Assembly: GCA_019057795.1 (NCBI GenBank)
Contig: JAHLWS010000078.1
Span: forward strand, 62,001-126,000
Direction of reading: 5' to 3'
Length of the DNA: 64,000 nucleotides
Source of the DNA: Promethearchaeota archaeon
GTDB taxonomy: Archaea > Asgardarchaeota > Lokiarchaeia > Sigyniarchaeales > SOKP01
Below the pieces are notes generated by a model. It was not told the origin of the DNA. It worked only from the letters and a program-made list of their open reading frames with translations, and did no database searches. Positions 9,202 through 17,847 of this stretch are shown in pieces. The position numbers and the translations under genes were made by a program. Positions within the stretch are counted from its first letter, which is position 1, and each line of letters begins with the position of its first letter.

Positions 9202-9408
9202 AAATTTCATAAAAAATTCCCCCTCCCCTCAAATGAACGAAAAATTAAAATAAACAAGGGACTTAAAAAAACAGGAATAAAAGTTATTTTAAAGTTAAAT
9301 AAATATAAAATTACTTCTGATGGTTTGTGGCACATAAATAATGAAAAAGACCGTTCAGGACTTGAACTTTATATTAGAATTAAACACTTAGATAGATTGA
9401 GATACTAA
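9202..9408 (+). pseudogene. Truncated gene tail without a start codon
   Basis: This frame stays open from 9202 to a TAA at 9406-9408 and the last 50 codons read like protein (LKLNKYKITSDGLWHINNEK, then SGLELYIRIKHLDRLRY). No ATG, GTG or TTG stands at a sensible place, and a repeat copy abuts it on the left. It is probably the 3' remnant of a gene cut off by recombination. Confidence 0.4.
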
Positions 9409-9435
9409 TCAAAAAGCATAATTGATCACAAATAA

Positions 9436-10416
9436 CTATTTTTTTCTTTCTGCTACAGTTTCTTCTTCTAAAGAATTACGTTTTGTTTTTTCGTCTCTTA
9501 TTACTTTTTTTACTTTTGCTCTTTCTTCAACAATTTTCTTGTCTTGTTGTTTTTCATCTTTTATTACTTTCTTCCTTTGTTTCTCTAGAATTTTTTTCAT
9601 ACTTTCAGTATATTTTTGTTGTCCCTTCTTTTGACTCAATACAGCATCTACAAGAAAAACTAATGAAGTACTAATTGATTCTGCATCTTCTAAACATTCT
9701 GTATCTGTTCTTCCATGCAACCCTTTACTTAAAGCATCGTGTAATGTTTTTAAAGGATTAAACTGTTCTGGCTTTAATATTAATGGTAATAGGTCTTTTA
9801 CGAGTGCTATTTTTTTTGTAGCAGTTTTAGTTTTTCTTACTTCTTCTAATGCTACTTGATATTTTTCTAATTCTTCCCCGCTCATTAAATCTGTAATCGA
9901 TTCTAGTAATTGTCCAATAATATCTTCGACAATTCTCCTATAATAAGCAAATGCTCCAATTCCATAACTGTGAAATTCACAGGTTTTACCTTTTTTATAA
10001 TATTCAGAATATCCCTTTAATATCTTTTTTAGAGTCTTTTCAATATTTATATCCCATGCTGGAAATTGTCCAACTTTTTCAATAGTTTTCAATCCCTTCC
10101 CCATTTTTATAGCAAAAAACCGATGAAATTTTTCACAATACGCACAAATATAATTTAGATTAACTAAATCATTTTCTTCGAGTGTTGGAGGAGGTGGTGG
10201 TTTGAATATTTTAATAACAACATCTTTTTCTTTTTTATGATTGTATTTATGAGTAAGTCTGAAAGTCCGAATTTCATTACAATTTGGACAGTACATATTT
10301 AAATTAACATCTGGCAAATCAACAATAGTAATAGGGAAAAGAAATGAATTTTTTCCAAAATCAAAATCAAATTTTTGATAGAGTGAATATTCCTCAAGAA
10401 ATTTTGCATCTGGCAT
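9436..10416 (-). CDS. Zinc-finger protein with DUF4145-like helical domain and charged tail
   Basis: About 326 residues. Two CxxC pairs (CPNC and CAYC, about 45 residues apart near the N terminus) should bind one zinc. A helical region with YYRRIVEDIIGQLLESI and KTLHDALSKGLHG resembles DUF4145, a HEPN-like family, although the usual Arg of Rx4H is missing before H. The last 60 residues are almost all Lys, Glu and Arg and should form a coiled coil. I use the ATG at 10416 because AGGTGA stands eight bases before it. A GTG at 10428 is part of that site. Confidence 0.6.
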   Translation of the reverse strand: MPDAKFLEEYSLYQKFDFDFGKNSFLFPITIVDLPDVNLNMYCPNCNEIRTFRLTHKYNHKKEKDVVIKIFKPPPPPTLEENDLVNLNYICAYCEKFHRFFAIKMGKGLKTIEKVGQFPAWDINIEKTLKKILKGYSEYYKKGKTCEFHSYGIGAFAYYRRIVEDIIGQLLESITDLMSGEELEKYQVALEEVRKTKTATKKIALVKDLLPLILKPEQFNPLKTLHDALSKGLHGRTDTECLEDAESISTSLVFLVDAVLSQKKGQQKYTESMKKILEKQRKKVIKDEKQQDKKIVEERAKVKKVIRDEKTKRNSLEEETVAERKK

Positions 10417-10568
10417 GATTAATTTCACCTAGAATATCTTGAAATTATAATAAATAAAAAAGAATTCAAATATTTAAATAAATAGATAGCGAAATGGTAT
10501 AGGGAATTTTTAGAGTTATTAAAATTTAAAATCAAGGTCAGATAATTAATTTAATTCTCAATTTTTTT

Positions 10569-10817
10569 TTACATTTTTATTTTCTTATACTTAGATCTAT
10601 TAAAATCATTTTTTTTTGTTTTCTTTTCCTTCTTTTCTAAAATTTCTTCTTTCTTCGTCTGAACTTCTACTTTAGAAGATTCATCATTTTCTATTCCATC
10701 CTTTCTGGATTTAGGTTTATTGTCAATCTTCTCTTTTTTTAAGGGTTCCTGCATTGCTTCCTTTACTTTTTCTTTTTCCTTATCCTTCTTTCTTTCTAAT
10801 TCTTTTACTGGTGACAT
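10569..10817 (-). CDS. Very short Lys/Glu-rich protein
   Basis: 82 residues if translation starts at the ATG at 10817 (SPVKELERKKDKEKEKVKEA). Nearly every residue is Lys, Glu, Asp, Ser or Asn, so it should be disordered or coiled-coil. An upstream in-frame ATG at 10901 would add a Cys/Phe-rich stretch, but the conserved TATA-containing block associated with the C-rich elements lies at about 10876-10900, which favours the shorter start. Its composition resembles the charged tail of the neighbouring protein 9436-10416. Expression is uncertain. Confidence 0.45.
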   Translation of the reverse strand: MSPVKELERKKDKEKEKVKEAMQEPLKKEKIDNKPKSRKDGIENDESSKVEVQTKKEEILEKKEKKTKKNDFNRSKYKKIKM

Positions 10818-10920
10818 TATTACTATCTTTTCTTGATATTTTTTAATTAAATTCCCTCTTAACCTAAAATACACACAACAGAAATATAAGACTTTTCCCA
10901 TTTTCCTTAATAATTTGCAT

Positions 10921-10955
10921 TTCCCGCCTCTTGTTGCCCCCTCCTAAAAATGTAG
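10921..10955 (-). repeat. C-rich dispersed element, copy 4
   Basis: CCCGCCTCTTGTTGCCCC, CTCCTAAAAATGTAG. A diverged copy, with the shared block containing CAACAGAAATATA on its left side. Confidence 0.65.
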
Positions 10956-10994
10956 TTTTTTTCTCTTTATTTGCAGATTCAAGGTGTAGAACTA

Positions 10995-11702
10995 TCACCT
11001 TCTTAAAAAAGAATAATAACTTGTAAGTTTTGTAGGGTATTTCACTCCATTCCATTCTATAGTGCTATTACTCCACATATTATTACCATCATTATCATAT
11101 ATCATTTCTTCTAGGAGATTATCATATGCATCCTGAGAAATTTCGACATGATAGGGAGATCTTGCTTGATTGGCTATAGCAACTGCAAAATTAACACATT
11201 TTCCAATAAAAACTAGATCATTATTATTAGCATCCCTAGAAATTCCTGCTCTAAGAATATATACTTCACCCAAATCTATTCCAATCCCGAAATCAAGTTT
11301 TTCATATTTTTCAAAATGTTTTGAAAATTCAATGTCCAAGAACCATTTAGTTACCATTGCTGCTTCCACAGCGGTAGTTATCTGTTTCTTATAAGCACCA
11401 GCCCAAAAGGCCAAAATTGAATCTCCCTGAAAGCTTCTTATTTTTCCACCGTATTTTTGCGCTACCTTTGCAGCTACTGTCAGAAAGGCTTTATGAATTT
11501 TACCAGAAGTTTGTTTATGATGTTGAAAGAGTAAATCACTTGAATTCCTCAGATCAATACTATAGGCACATAGATTCAACTTTTTTGCTTTCTTTTTAAA
11601 AGAAACATTATCAACTGATGGAATATCTGTAATTTCAGAAACTTCATAATCCCCTGCTAAATACTCGCGCACCTGATTTTCTAAATCATTCACAAACCCC
11701 AA
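10995..11702 (-). CDS. Class III nucleotide cyclase, probable Pycsar cyclase (PycC-like)
   Basis: A 235-residue single-domain class III cyclase. D50 in YSIDLRNSS and D94 in IRSFQGDSILAFW are the two metal-binding Asp residues. FGIGIDLGEVY (138-148) and FIGKCVNFAVAIANQA (165-180) are the later conserved strands, with N171 as the transition-state Asn. The Arg usually four residues after that Asn is Ala175 here, which is unusual. The gene starts with TTG after AAGGCGAT, 18 bases downstream of the DUF5706-like membrane gene. That gene pair is the hallmark of Pycsar, in which the cyclase makes cUMP or cCMP on phage infection. The nucleotide specificity cannot be read from the sequence. Confidence 0.8.
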   Translation of the reverse strand: MGFVNDLENQVREYLAGDYEVSEITDIPSVDNVSFKKKAKKLNLCAYSIDLRNSSDLLFQHHKQTSGKIHKAFLTVAAKVAQKYGGKIRSFQGDSILAFWAGAYKKQITTAVEAAMVTKWFLDIEFSKHFEKYEKLDFGIGIDLGEVYILRAGISRDANNNDLVFIGKCVNFAVAIANQARSPYHVEISQDAYDNLLEEMIYDNDGNNMWSNSTIEWNGVKYPTKLTSYYSFLRR

Positions 11703-11720
11703 ATTTCTATCGCCTTCATT

Positions 11721-12275
11721 TTAAACTAATAGATTAATAAAACCACTTAAAATCAAAAATAGAATTGTTAAACCCATATTAGTTATTAAAAAGTAGATCG
11801 AATAATTGACAAACTTGAATTTTTCTTTTGCTATATAAGATAATTGATAAATTTGTTTTGAATACTCTTCCATTAAATCTTCTTCATTTAAGTCCTTTAT
11901 TTTGGAGTAATAATCATTAGAATTTTTATATTTCAATACATGTTTAAAATAAAACAATCCCTTCCGTTCTCTCTCTGACTTCTCCTTTGCTTCCCTAGGT
12001 TTAAAAACCAAAATTGTGCAAATAGTTCCACATATTGATGAACTTATCAAAACTATTGTTATTATTATGTAAAAAATTACAAATCCTTGATACTCGTCAA
12101 ATAATATTCCCGCTTTCTTAAAAACATCAGATAATAATGAAAATCCTAACCCTATAGTAATTAATAAACTGTGAATTGTCAAAGAAATATTTGCCTTAGA
12201 ATCTGCTAAAGCAATCATACCTTGAGAATCAGAATAAGCCTTTGAAAGAACTTCATTTTTGTTTTTAATATCCAT
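11721..12275 (-). CDS. Pycsar-type membrane effector (DUF5706-like, PycTM-like)
   Basis: A 184-residue protein. A24-D-S-K-A28 opens a hydrophobic segment (29-48), followed by segments at about 65-91 and 158-182. The cytoplasmic loop contains GLFYF (106-110), a spaced DYYSKIKDLN, and IYQLSYIAKEKFKFVN (142-157). This ADxKA-plus-membrane layout matches DUF5706, the Pycsar effector family, whose members bind the cyclic pyrimidine nucleotide and damage the inner membrane. It is the first gene of a two-gene operon with the cyclase. GAGGG lies seven bases before the ATG and a TATA box is visible upstream. Confidence 0.8.
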   Translation of the reverse strand: MDIKNKNEVLSKAYSDSQGMIALADSKANISLTIHSLLITIGLGFSLLSDVFKKAGILFDEYQGFVIFYIIITIVLISSSICGTICTILVFKPREAKEKSERERKGLFYFKHVLKYKNSNDYYSKIKDLNEEDLMEEYSKQIYQLSYIAKEKFKFVNYSIYFLITNMGLTILFLILSGFINLLV

Positions 12276-12307
12276 TTCTACCCTCTTTATTAAATGTGTT
12301 ATCTAAT

Positions 12308-12319
12308 GTTATATAAAAT
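12308..12319 (-). promoter_or_regulatory. Probable TATA box of the Pycsar-like operon
   Basis: On the minus strand TTTTATATAAC lies 33-44 bases upstream of the effector ATG, at a suitable distance for a short leader. No second TATA-like block is visible between the two genes. Confidence 0.5.
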
Positions 12320-12441
12320 GAATAATAAATAAATATTTTTAGTAGGTATTGTTAGACTTTAATAAAGAAATAGAAAAAAATTTTAACTATTTATAGCTTA
12401 TCAACATGAAATTGGTTATATTAAGTATAAATTTTTTATGA

Positions 12442-12478
12442 TCTCCCTCCCCCGTGTTGCTCCCTCCTAAAAAATCGG
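12442..12478 (-). repeat. C-rich dispersed element, copy 5
   Basis: CTCCCTCCCCCGTGTTGC, then TCCCTCCTAAAAAATCGG. It lies upstream of the Pycsar-like operon and, with copy 6, brackets the tRNA-like gene at 12544-12623. Confidence 0.8.
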
Positions 12479-12543
12479 ACATTACTCTGATTTTATATTT
12501 TTAATTTAATCTAACATTATGAAAAAATAATGAGTATTAAAGA

Positions 12544-12623
12544 GGGAAATGGTGGGAGTTGAACCCACGCTCGTCTGATTGACGGTCAGTGATCTGCCCG
12601 CGCAGTCAGGGAGATGGTCTCCC
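12544..12623 (-). tRNA. tRNA-like gene, isotype unresolved (Asp GTC is one reading)
   Basis: On the minus strand a clear T-arm (GTGGG, TTCAACT, CCCAC) is followed by ATTTCCC, which can pair with the 5' GGGAGA. Five bases before the T-arm an arm CTGA-CCGTCAA-TCAG would place GTC as anticodon, but position 33 is then C instead of T. The D-region is too long and the 5' end can also fold on itself (GGGAGA-CCA-TCTCCC). It is therefore either a degenerate tRNA or one with an intron whose boundaries I could not resolve. It is GC-rich against an AT-rich background, which supports a structured RNA. Confidence 0.45.
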
Positions 12624-12710
12624 ATATTTATTATTAATATTATAAAATAAATTTAGCCTAATAAATATATACATTATAGTAAAAATAATAAAAGGCTATC
12701 TTACATATTA

Positions 12711-12747
12711 TTCCTCCCCCATGGTGCCCCCTCCTAAAAAAGTAGGT
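12711..12747 (-). repeat. C-rich dispersed element, copy 6
   Basis: CCTCCCCCATGGTGCCCC followed by CTCCTAAAAAAGTAGG. It lies between the tRNA-like gene (minus) and the PIN gene (plus). Confidence 0.8.
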
Positions 12748-12817
12748 GAATATTGAATATAATTCAACAGATATTTAAAAAAGGAATTTATATCTAATAC
12801 AAAGGCTTAAGCAAAAA

Positions 12818-13957
12818 ATGAAATCTTTAGTAATCGCACTAGATACAAATGTCTTTCTACACTGTAAAAATTTTACTCAAATACAATGGGATAAAATTTT
12901 CGGAGATGATTTTGATGAAATGCTTATCTTAATCCCTTGTATGGTTTTGAAGGAATTAGACAATTTGAAATATCAAAATAAAAATGCTTTAAAAGCACTT
13001 AATAAAATAAGAGACATTGAAACTGGAAAATTTCAAGTAAAAGCGTTCGGATTAATTTCATCGATCTTACTACCTAATTGGGATAAACTTTTAGAATTGC
13101 ATAAGCAAAAACTCTCTAGGGATGAATCTGATCACCAAATTCTTGCTGAAGTTCTACTCTATCATCAAGATAATCCACAATGTAAGGTTGTGTTTGTGAC
13201 GGGTGACTATTTACCTTCAAAGTTATCTAAAGAAATAAATATTGAATGCTTATATTGGTTGGATGAAAATTTTAGAATATATTTTGAAAAAGAGAAAATT
13301 TCTACATCAAAACTAGAACCATTGGAGATTTATTTTACTGAAGAAGAAAAATTTTCAAAAGAAATCACACTGAGTAAAACAATTATTCCTCAAGAACCTT
13401 TAAGATTGGAAGATTATGAAAAAGATTTTTCTAAACCTATCCCTCATCCATTAATCTCTCATAAACCAAAAGAAGATTTTCAGCGTGAACTTGATGATTA
13501 TAACAATAAAATGGAAGAACTTTGTCGATATGCAGAAATATATCTTAGCTTAAAAAATAATTCAAATGCCCCATTTACCAACATTGATTTGTATATTCAA
13601 ATGGAATTGGAAAAGGGTTTTAAAGTAAAATATAGTAATGATATTGAGTTTCCAGAACGACCAAAAGTTATAGGTGGTCTTACTTATTTAAAACCTATAT
13701 TTCCCTCTTATTCAGTACCTAAAGAACCAAATGTAAAATATCATAAAATTATACATATAGAAAACGAGCGTAATTATGTCTGGATTATCCAAAATAGAGT
13801 TGGAAAAATAAAGCATAACGAAACAGAAATTCTTTATCCCTTAATGTTATGGATTCCAGAATATCCATCAACAGAAAAGATAGTTATTCAGGTATCTTTT
13901 ACGCAAGATCAAGAAGGGAAGATAAATGACCAAATATTATCAATTATTCTCGTATAA
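12818..13957 (+). CDS. PIN-domain ribonuclease with long C-terminal extension
   Basis: A 379-residue protein. Residues 1-150 are a PIN domain: D9 in LDTNVF, E46 in LKELDNLK, D105 in ESDHQ and D130 in FVTGDYLP are the four acidic metal ligands of this RNase fold. The remaining 230 residues have no recognised domain, and predicted beta-strands suggest an accessory binding module. PIN proteins with such extensions are not obligatorily toxins, and no small antitoxin gene is adjacent. TTTATATC about 25-30 bases before the ATG is a plausible promoter. Confidence 0.75.
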   Translation: MKSLVIALDTNVFLHCKNFTQIQWDKIFGDDFDEMLILIPCMVLKELDNLKYQNKNALKALNKIRDIETGKFQVKAFGLISSILLPNWDKLLELHKQKLSRDESDHQILAEVLLYHQDNPQCKVVFVTGDYLPSKLSKEINIECLYWLDENFRIYFEKEKISTSKLEPLEIYFTEEEKFSKEITLSKTIIPQEPLRLEDYEKDFSKPIPHPLISHKPKEDFQRELDDYNNKMEELCRYAEIYLSLKNNSNAPFTNIDLYIQMELEKGFKVKYSNDIEFPERPKVIGGLTYLKPIFPSYSVPKEPNVKYHKIIHIENERNYVWIIQNRVGKIKHNETEILYPLMLWIPEYPSTEKIVIQVSFTQDQEGKINDQILSIILV

Positions 13958-14247
13958 GATCTTAATTATAACTTATTAATTTGATGTTTTCTCTTCTTTT
14001 TAAAACACATTATTTATATATATTGATTATATTATAAACCGGTTCTTATTAAAAATCAAATAAAACATAGATAGCTTTATGATGTCCAATACAATCAAAA
14101 TCTAAGTATTATGCATTCCAAACACTACCTTAAAATCTGAATAAACTCAATTTAATAGTCTTAATAAGATTTTTTATTTTTGTACACATGAAATTATTTA
14201 ATTTCAAATTGTTTAATCAAAATATGTAAGTAAAGGAAGTGATCGGT

Positions 14248-14439
14248 TTGAGATTAGATGGAGAAGGAACCTTTTTTGGTGAAATCATCGATACTCCAGA
14301 AGAATTTGTCGAAGACCTCTGCGATAGAGTCAATACCGTCTATAGCACTGCAATGGACGAGGACGATAAAATGAATCAACTCGCCTATCTCATCGGATTT
14401 CTGATTGCTCTTAAAGGAAGGCTGAATCGAGTTTTCTGA
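14248..14439 (+). CDS. Small acidic helical protein, family copy 2
   Basis: 63 residues from the TTG at 14248, placed by the Shine-Dalgarno GGAAGTGATC just upstream and by alignment with the other copies (a GTG at 14239 lies within that site). TPEEFVEDLCDRVN, then DEDDKMNQLAYLIGFLIALKG. The C terminus differs: it stops after RVF where the other copies continue with CENI, because of a small change near the end. Same strand and same upstream signals as copies 1 and 3. Confidence 0.75.
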   Translation: MRLDGEGTFFGEIIDTPEEFVEDLCDRVNTVYSTAMDEDDKMNQLAYLIGFLIALKGRLNRVF

Positions 14440-14485
14440 AAATAAAGAGAATTTTCGTCTATTCCCAACGAAATGTTAGACATGA

Positions 14486-14626
14486 ATGGGAGATAATCGA
14501 ATTTTTATATTAAATAATAGATTGGGGATAGAAGAAGATTCAATTATTGCTCCATCTTCAAATGAAATGTTTCAAATCAGCAATAATTTAGATGTACAGA
14601 TTAAAAAAGCTATAGAAGAAATTTAA
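14486..14626 (+). CDS. Short reading frame, possibly part of a broken gene
   Basis: 46 codons from ATG: GDNRIFILNNRLG, EEDSIIAPSSNEMF, then NNLDVQIKKAIEEI. It is followed 16 bases later by the 96-residue frame in another phase. The two may be pieces of one gene separated by a frameshift. No strong ribosome site is visible. Confidence 0.3.
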   Translation: MGDNRIFILNNRLGIEEDSIIAPSSNEMFQISNNLDVQIKKAIEEI

Positions 14627-14642
14627 AAAAACTAAACAAGAA

Positions 14643-14933
14643 ATGCAAGTGTATTACTCCTATAGCCTGAAAGGATATGTTTTAGCTAAAATGGATATTC
14701 TCACTACAAAACCTAATGAATTAAACCAGTTAAAAATAGGTGATTGGAGTGATGTTTTATTAATTTCATTAGACAACGATTTAATTAATAATTTCTTGAC
14801 AAAATTAAAATCTAAACCCCAAACTAATTTATATATTATCACATCCTCAGTGGATCCAGACACAACCTATATGAATTTAGAAAGATTTGATAATTTTGGA
14901 TTAGATCTCAAAGTATTTAAAATGATTAGATAA
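14643..14933 (+). CDS. Small protein of unknown function, possibly a gene fragment
   Basis: A 96-residue alpha/beta protein (DWSDVLLISLDNDLINNFL, TNLYIITSSVDPDT, FGLDLKVFKMIR). The strand-helix-strand pattern ending in 'G-x-D-x-K-V' recalls the first half of PLD-like phosphodiesterase domains, but no HxK motif is present. It is either a truncated relative or an unrelated small protein. Confidence 0.45.
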   Translation: MQVYYSYSLKGYVLAKMDILTTKPNELNQLKIGDWSDVLLISLDNDLINNFLTKLKSKPQTNLYIITSSVDPDTTYMNLERFDNFGLDLKVFKMIR

Positions 14934-15026
14934 CCTATTAATAATTTAATATAAAGTTTAATGAGCATTTAATAGGGTAAATATTTTCAAGTATATTAAT
15001 AAAAAAATTACATTTTAATCACACCT

Positions 15027-15770
15027 ATGTTTGAAATAATATTTTTTAATTTGATTTATATAAATGAAGATTCATATAATGGTTACTTTCCTCTCCCAAT
15101 TTCATTTTCTTCATTATATCAAATTAGATGTGAGGTAATATTGGGAAAATATTTAAAAGAAAAAAACCCTCATGTTGATGGTAAAATAAAAATTTTAGAT
15201 GGTTCTTCTAAACCGAATCCAAAAATTATTTTCGAATGTCAAACATCTGACAAGTTTGTTGATTCATTTATTTATAATCCATTAAATAAATCAAATGAAG
15301 GAGTATCAGCTTTATTATCTTATGATTTTGCAAATGTAGATCTCCCTTTCATATTATTAATTGAAATCTTTGAAATAAAGATGAAATTTATTGATTCCTT
15401 AAATACTTCAAAGAAAAATAAAAATGAAATCCTCCAGATAAACATTAGATACTTATTAAAAAATTATAAAGATGCCTTAATTAGAATTGGCACTTTAGGA
15501 GAGGCAATAGCTAAAGAATTAATGCGAAAGCTTAAAATTCCTTGGAAAGATTTTAGGGGGGCAATAAATGCTCTGGTACATAAAGATATAACCCGATCAA
15601 GAATAAATTATCAGTATCTGGGACATCTACTCTCTCCCCTTTATTATATAAGAAACCAAACTCATCATTCAGAACCTAAGATTGAAATTAATGAAACTGT
15701 AGCTGAATTTGCTATAAAGAATTTAACTTTAATATTAGAACATATTTATGATAAAAATATTAGATTTTAA
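15027..15770 (+). CDS. HEPN-like protein
   Basis: A 247-residue protein. The second half is helical and ends YYIRNQTHHSEP, with R209 and H213/H214 giving an Rx4H motif, followed by one long helix, as usual for HEPN domains. The first 100 residues look like a separate small domain. The gene stands alone and is followed by 145 bases without a gene. Confidence 0.6.
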   Translation: MFEIIFFNLIYINEDSYNGYFPLPISFSSLYQIRCEVILGKYLKEKNPHVDGKIKILDGSSKPNPKIIFECQTSDKFVDSFIYNPLNKSNEGVSALLSYDFANVDLPFILLIEIFEIKMKFIDSLNTSKKNKNEILQINIRYLLKNYKDALIRIGTLGEAIAKELMRKLKIPWKDFRGAINALVHKDITRSRINYQYLGHLLSPLYYIRNQTHHSEPKIEINETVAEFAIKNLTLILEHIYDKNIRF

Positions 15771-15914
15771 TTAAAATTATTATGGATTTCTAAGAGTATT
15801 TCTAAGAGTAATCCTTTCAATTTCTAAGAGGACCTGTCTCTGATCTGGTGTCACTTTGCTATATTTTTGCCTATCTGCCTTATATTCATTCACAGAATCA
15901 CAAACTTAAGTTTT

Positions 15915-17048
15915 TTATTTATTTCCAATAAAAAAATCTTTAAAGAGCGAAAATTGATATTCATAGTTTTTATCAATGGATTTGATATAAACTTCATAGA
16001 ACATGAAAAAGGAATTCTGAAATTTTCGGAAATCCCGGAATAGCGTTTCAAATTCTTTCAATCCCATTTCCACGGTCTTTTCCCAATACGCTTTTCCTTT
16101 TCTTTCCCGTTTTAAGTTGAATTTGAGCTTAATTTCTTCTAACTTTCGATCATATAATACATCAAATCCCCTTGCATGATTAATTGCATTTCTATAATCA
16201 ATGAGATTTTCTTTATCAGAACGTTCAATTTGTAAAGAACTGCGTGGATTAAGATAATAACCAAGACCTTTCTCAAAATCATCAAAATCATCAAAATCAT
16301 CATTTTGGTCTATTTTTTGGAGATTATAAATGGAAACAATGATCGCCTTTAAAAAAGGTTCAATAACCCTCCCAAATCTATATACAAATTCATTCATACA
16401 GTCAACAAGATCCTCATCGGAGAGCTTGAATAATTCTTGTTTTTTAGTAAAAATAATCTTTAAAAAACTTTCAATAAGATTCATTGTTGTATCGATTTTA
16501 AAATTTTCAAATTGGAGTCCAAGTTTATTATAACTAGATTTAATAAATAATGTATCCGGCTGTTGTTGGCGTTCTACATATTTTAGTGCTAATTTAAACG
16601 ATTTTACCACCTTACTCTTATTTACTTGTTCTGCACTATCCAATTCTTCGAGAAATCTTTTTTTTATCAAGTCTTCAAACTCATTACCCGTAGAAATGGA
16701 AAGTAATTCTTTATGAAAATCTACTGATTGGACAATTTGCACAGAATTTTTAACTATATCTTCAATTTGTTTTACCATTTTAGGATTTTTCTTGGAAAAT
16801 TGAGCAGTTACTTTTAAAATTGTCTCTATATATTTTTTAGGTGGCATATCTAATTGGATATTTTGTTCAAGTTCTTCACCGAGCTTAGAAGAAACCCCTA
16901 AGATTTTTATTATATTTTTAAAAAAGGAAAGCATTAGCTCTTTATTTGTATTTTTTTCTAAATCCTTTTCAAGTTCTTCTAAAGATAGTCCTTCCCCGAA
17001 TATTTCTTCAAAATATTTAAATCCTTCCTTTTCCCAATTATCATTCAT
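15915..17048 (-). CDS. HEPN-like protein with long helical N-terminal region
   Basis: A 377-residue protein, nearly all helical. DYRNAINHARG contains R286 and H291 (Rx4H). A short acidic D/F repeat (about residues 253-261) precedes it. The N-terminal 250 residues have no recognised motif. Upstream lies the conserved block GGAAAAAGATATATTTCTG (minus strand, 17102-17120) with a TATA-like core, and then C-rich element copy 7, a promoter arrangement shared with several other minus-strand genes in the window. Confidence 0.6.
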   Translation of the reverse strand: MNDNWEKEGFKYFEEIFGEGLSLEELEKDLEKNTNKELMLSFFKNIIKILGVSSKLGEELEQNIQLDMPPKKYIETILKVTAQFSKKNPKMVKQIEDIVKNSVQIVQSVDFHKELLSISTGNEFEDLIKKRFLEELDSAEQVNKSKVVKSFKLALKYVERQQQPDTLFIKSSYNKLGLQFENFKIDTTMNLIESFLKIIFTKKQELFKLSDEDLVDCMNEFVYRFGRVIEPFLKAIIVSIYNLQKIDQNDDFDDFDDFEKGLGYYLNPRSSLQIERSDKENLIDYRNAINHARGFDVLYDRKLEEIKLKFNLKRERKGKAYWEKTVEMGLKEFETLFRDFRKFQNSFFMFYEVYIKSIDKNYEYQFSLFKDFFIGNK

Positions 17049-17142
17049 TTTATTTATTCAAGTTTCTTTCATTAATTTGTCCTATCCTATAATAAATGCA
17101 ACAGAAATATATCTTTTTCCTAATTCTCTCCTATTATTATTA

Positions 17143-17181
17143 TCGCCCTCCCCCGTGGTGCCCCCTCCTAATTACTCGGGG
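17143..17181 (-). repeat. C-rich dispersed element, copy 7
   Basis: GCCCTCCCCCGTGGTGCCC, CCTCCTAATTACTCGGGG. The usual A-rich loop is replaced by AATTAC. It is followed on the left by the TATA-containing block at 17102-17120. Confidence 0.85.
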
Positions 17182-17262
17182 AAAAATTATTTTTAATTAC
17201 CTTTATAGTGAGGAAATATGGGACTCTTAATTATTGAAGGTTAATCCGTGGAGAAGAATAAA

Positions 17263-17781
17263 CTACTCAAAAATTTTATCATACTCTTCTAAAGCTTCAA
17301 TTAAAAAGTTTTTTATCCTTTTGCGATATTTTTCATTGAGTGAATAACTTTGATTTTTACTATCTATGTGGATAAGATTTTCCTTTTTCATATTTTTAAC
17401 TCGTATTCGAATACCGCCTATTTGTGGTCCCAATTGACGAGCTGAAAAATTTTCATAATTACGCTTGTCATTTTGTCTAATAACTTGTAATATTCCCTCT
17501 CTAGTAAGTGACTCATTCATACGGAGCATATTAAGTATCATTACTTGTAAATTATTGGATTCTTTAATGAGGATATTTAATTCTTCGTTAGTCCATTCAG
17601 TTCTAAATTCACCTGAGATTTTAGAAAAATCTAATATTGGAAGCAAAAGTTTTAAAGGTTCATAATAAGTATCAACAAATTCTTGGAATAGTATTTGATT
17701 CCTAAAAGGAATTTCAATACCCCCCATTTTAATACCGACTACTTTTTGATTATCAAAGGTCGGAATTATATCAACATTCAT
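17263..17781 (-). CDS. Probable winged-helix DNA-binding protein
   Basis: A 172-residue protein. Residues about 85-160 (NESLTREGILQVIRQ, SARQLGPQIGGIRIRVKNMKKENLI) look like a winged helix, with the wing and a basic recognition region. The N-terminal 80 residues are mixed alpha/beta. Paired repeats TGATCACTTTT lie 67-99 bases upstream of the start, which would fit an autoregulatory site. No obvious partner gene. Confidence 0.55.
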   Translation of the reverse strand: MNVDIIPTFDNQKVVGIKMGGIEIPFRNQILFQEFVDTYYEPLKLLLPILDFSKISGEFRTEWTNEELNILIKESNNLQVMILNMLRMNESLTREGILQVIRQNDKRNYENFSARQLGPQIGGIRIRVKNMKKENLIHIDSKNQSYSLNEKYRKRIKNFLIEALEEYDKIFE

Positions 17782-17847
17782 TTTTTTAATTAATATTTTA
17801 TATTTCTAGTTATTTTATAGTACGCAATCTATTTAAGTTTTCGGATC

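Noticed and set aside
9422..9674. Plus-strand frames rich in Phe, Leu and Ser
   Set aside because: They mirror the Lys/Glu-rich tail of the minus-strand protein 9436-10416.
10864..11055. 63-codon minus-strand frame across a C-rich element
   Set aside because: It overlaps the cyclase gene and a repeat; its codons reflect the repeat sequence.
12818..13957. PIN protein as toxin of a toxin-antitoxin pair
   Set aside because: It is much longer than VapC toxins and no small antitoxin gene lies directly upstream.
16260..16300. Short TCATCAAAA tandem repeat that might hint at a CRISPR or satellite
   Set aside because: It lies inside the gene 15915-17048 and encodes a short Asp/Phe repeat; there are no spacers.
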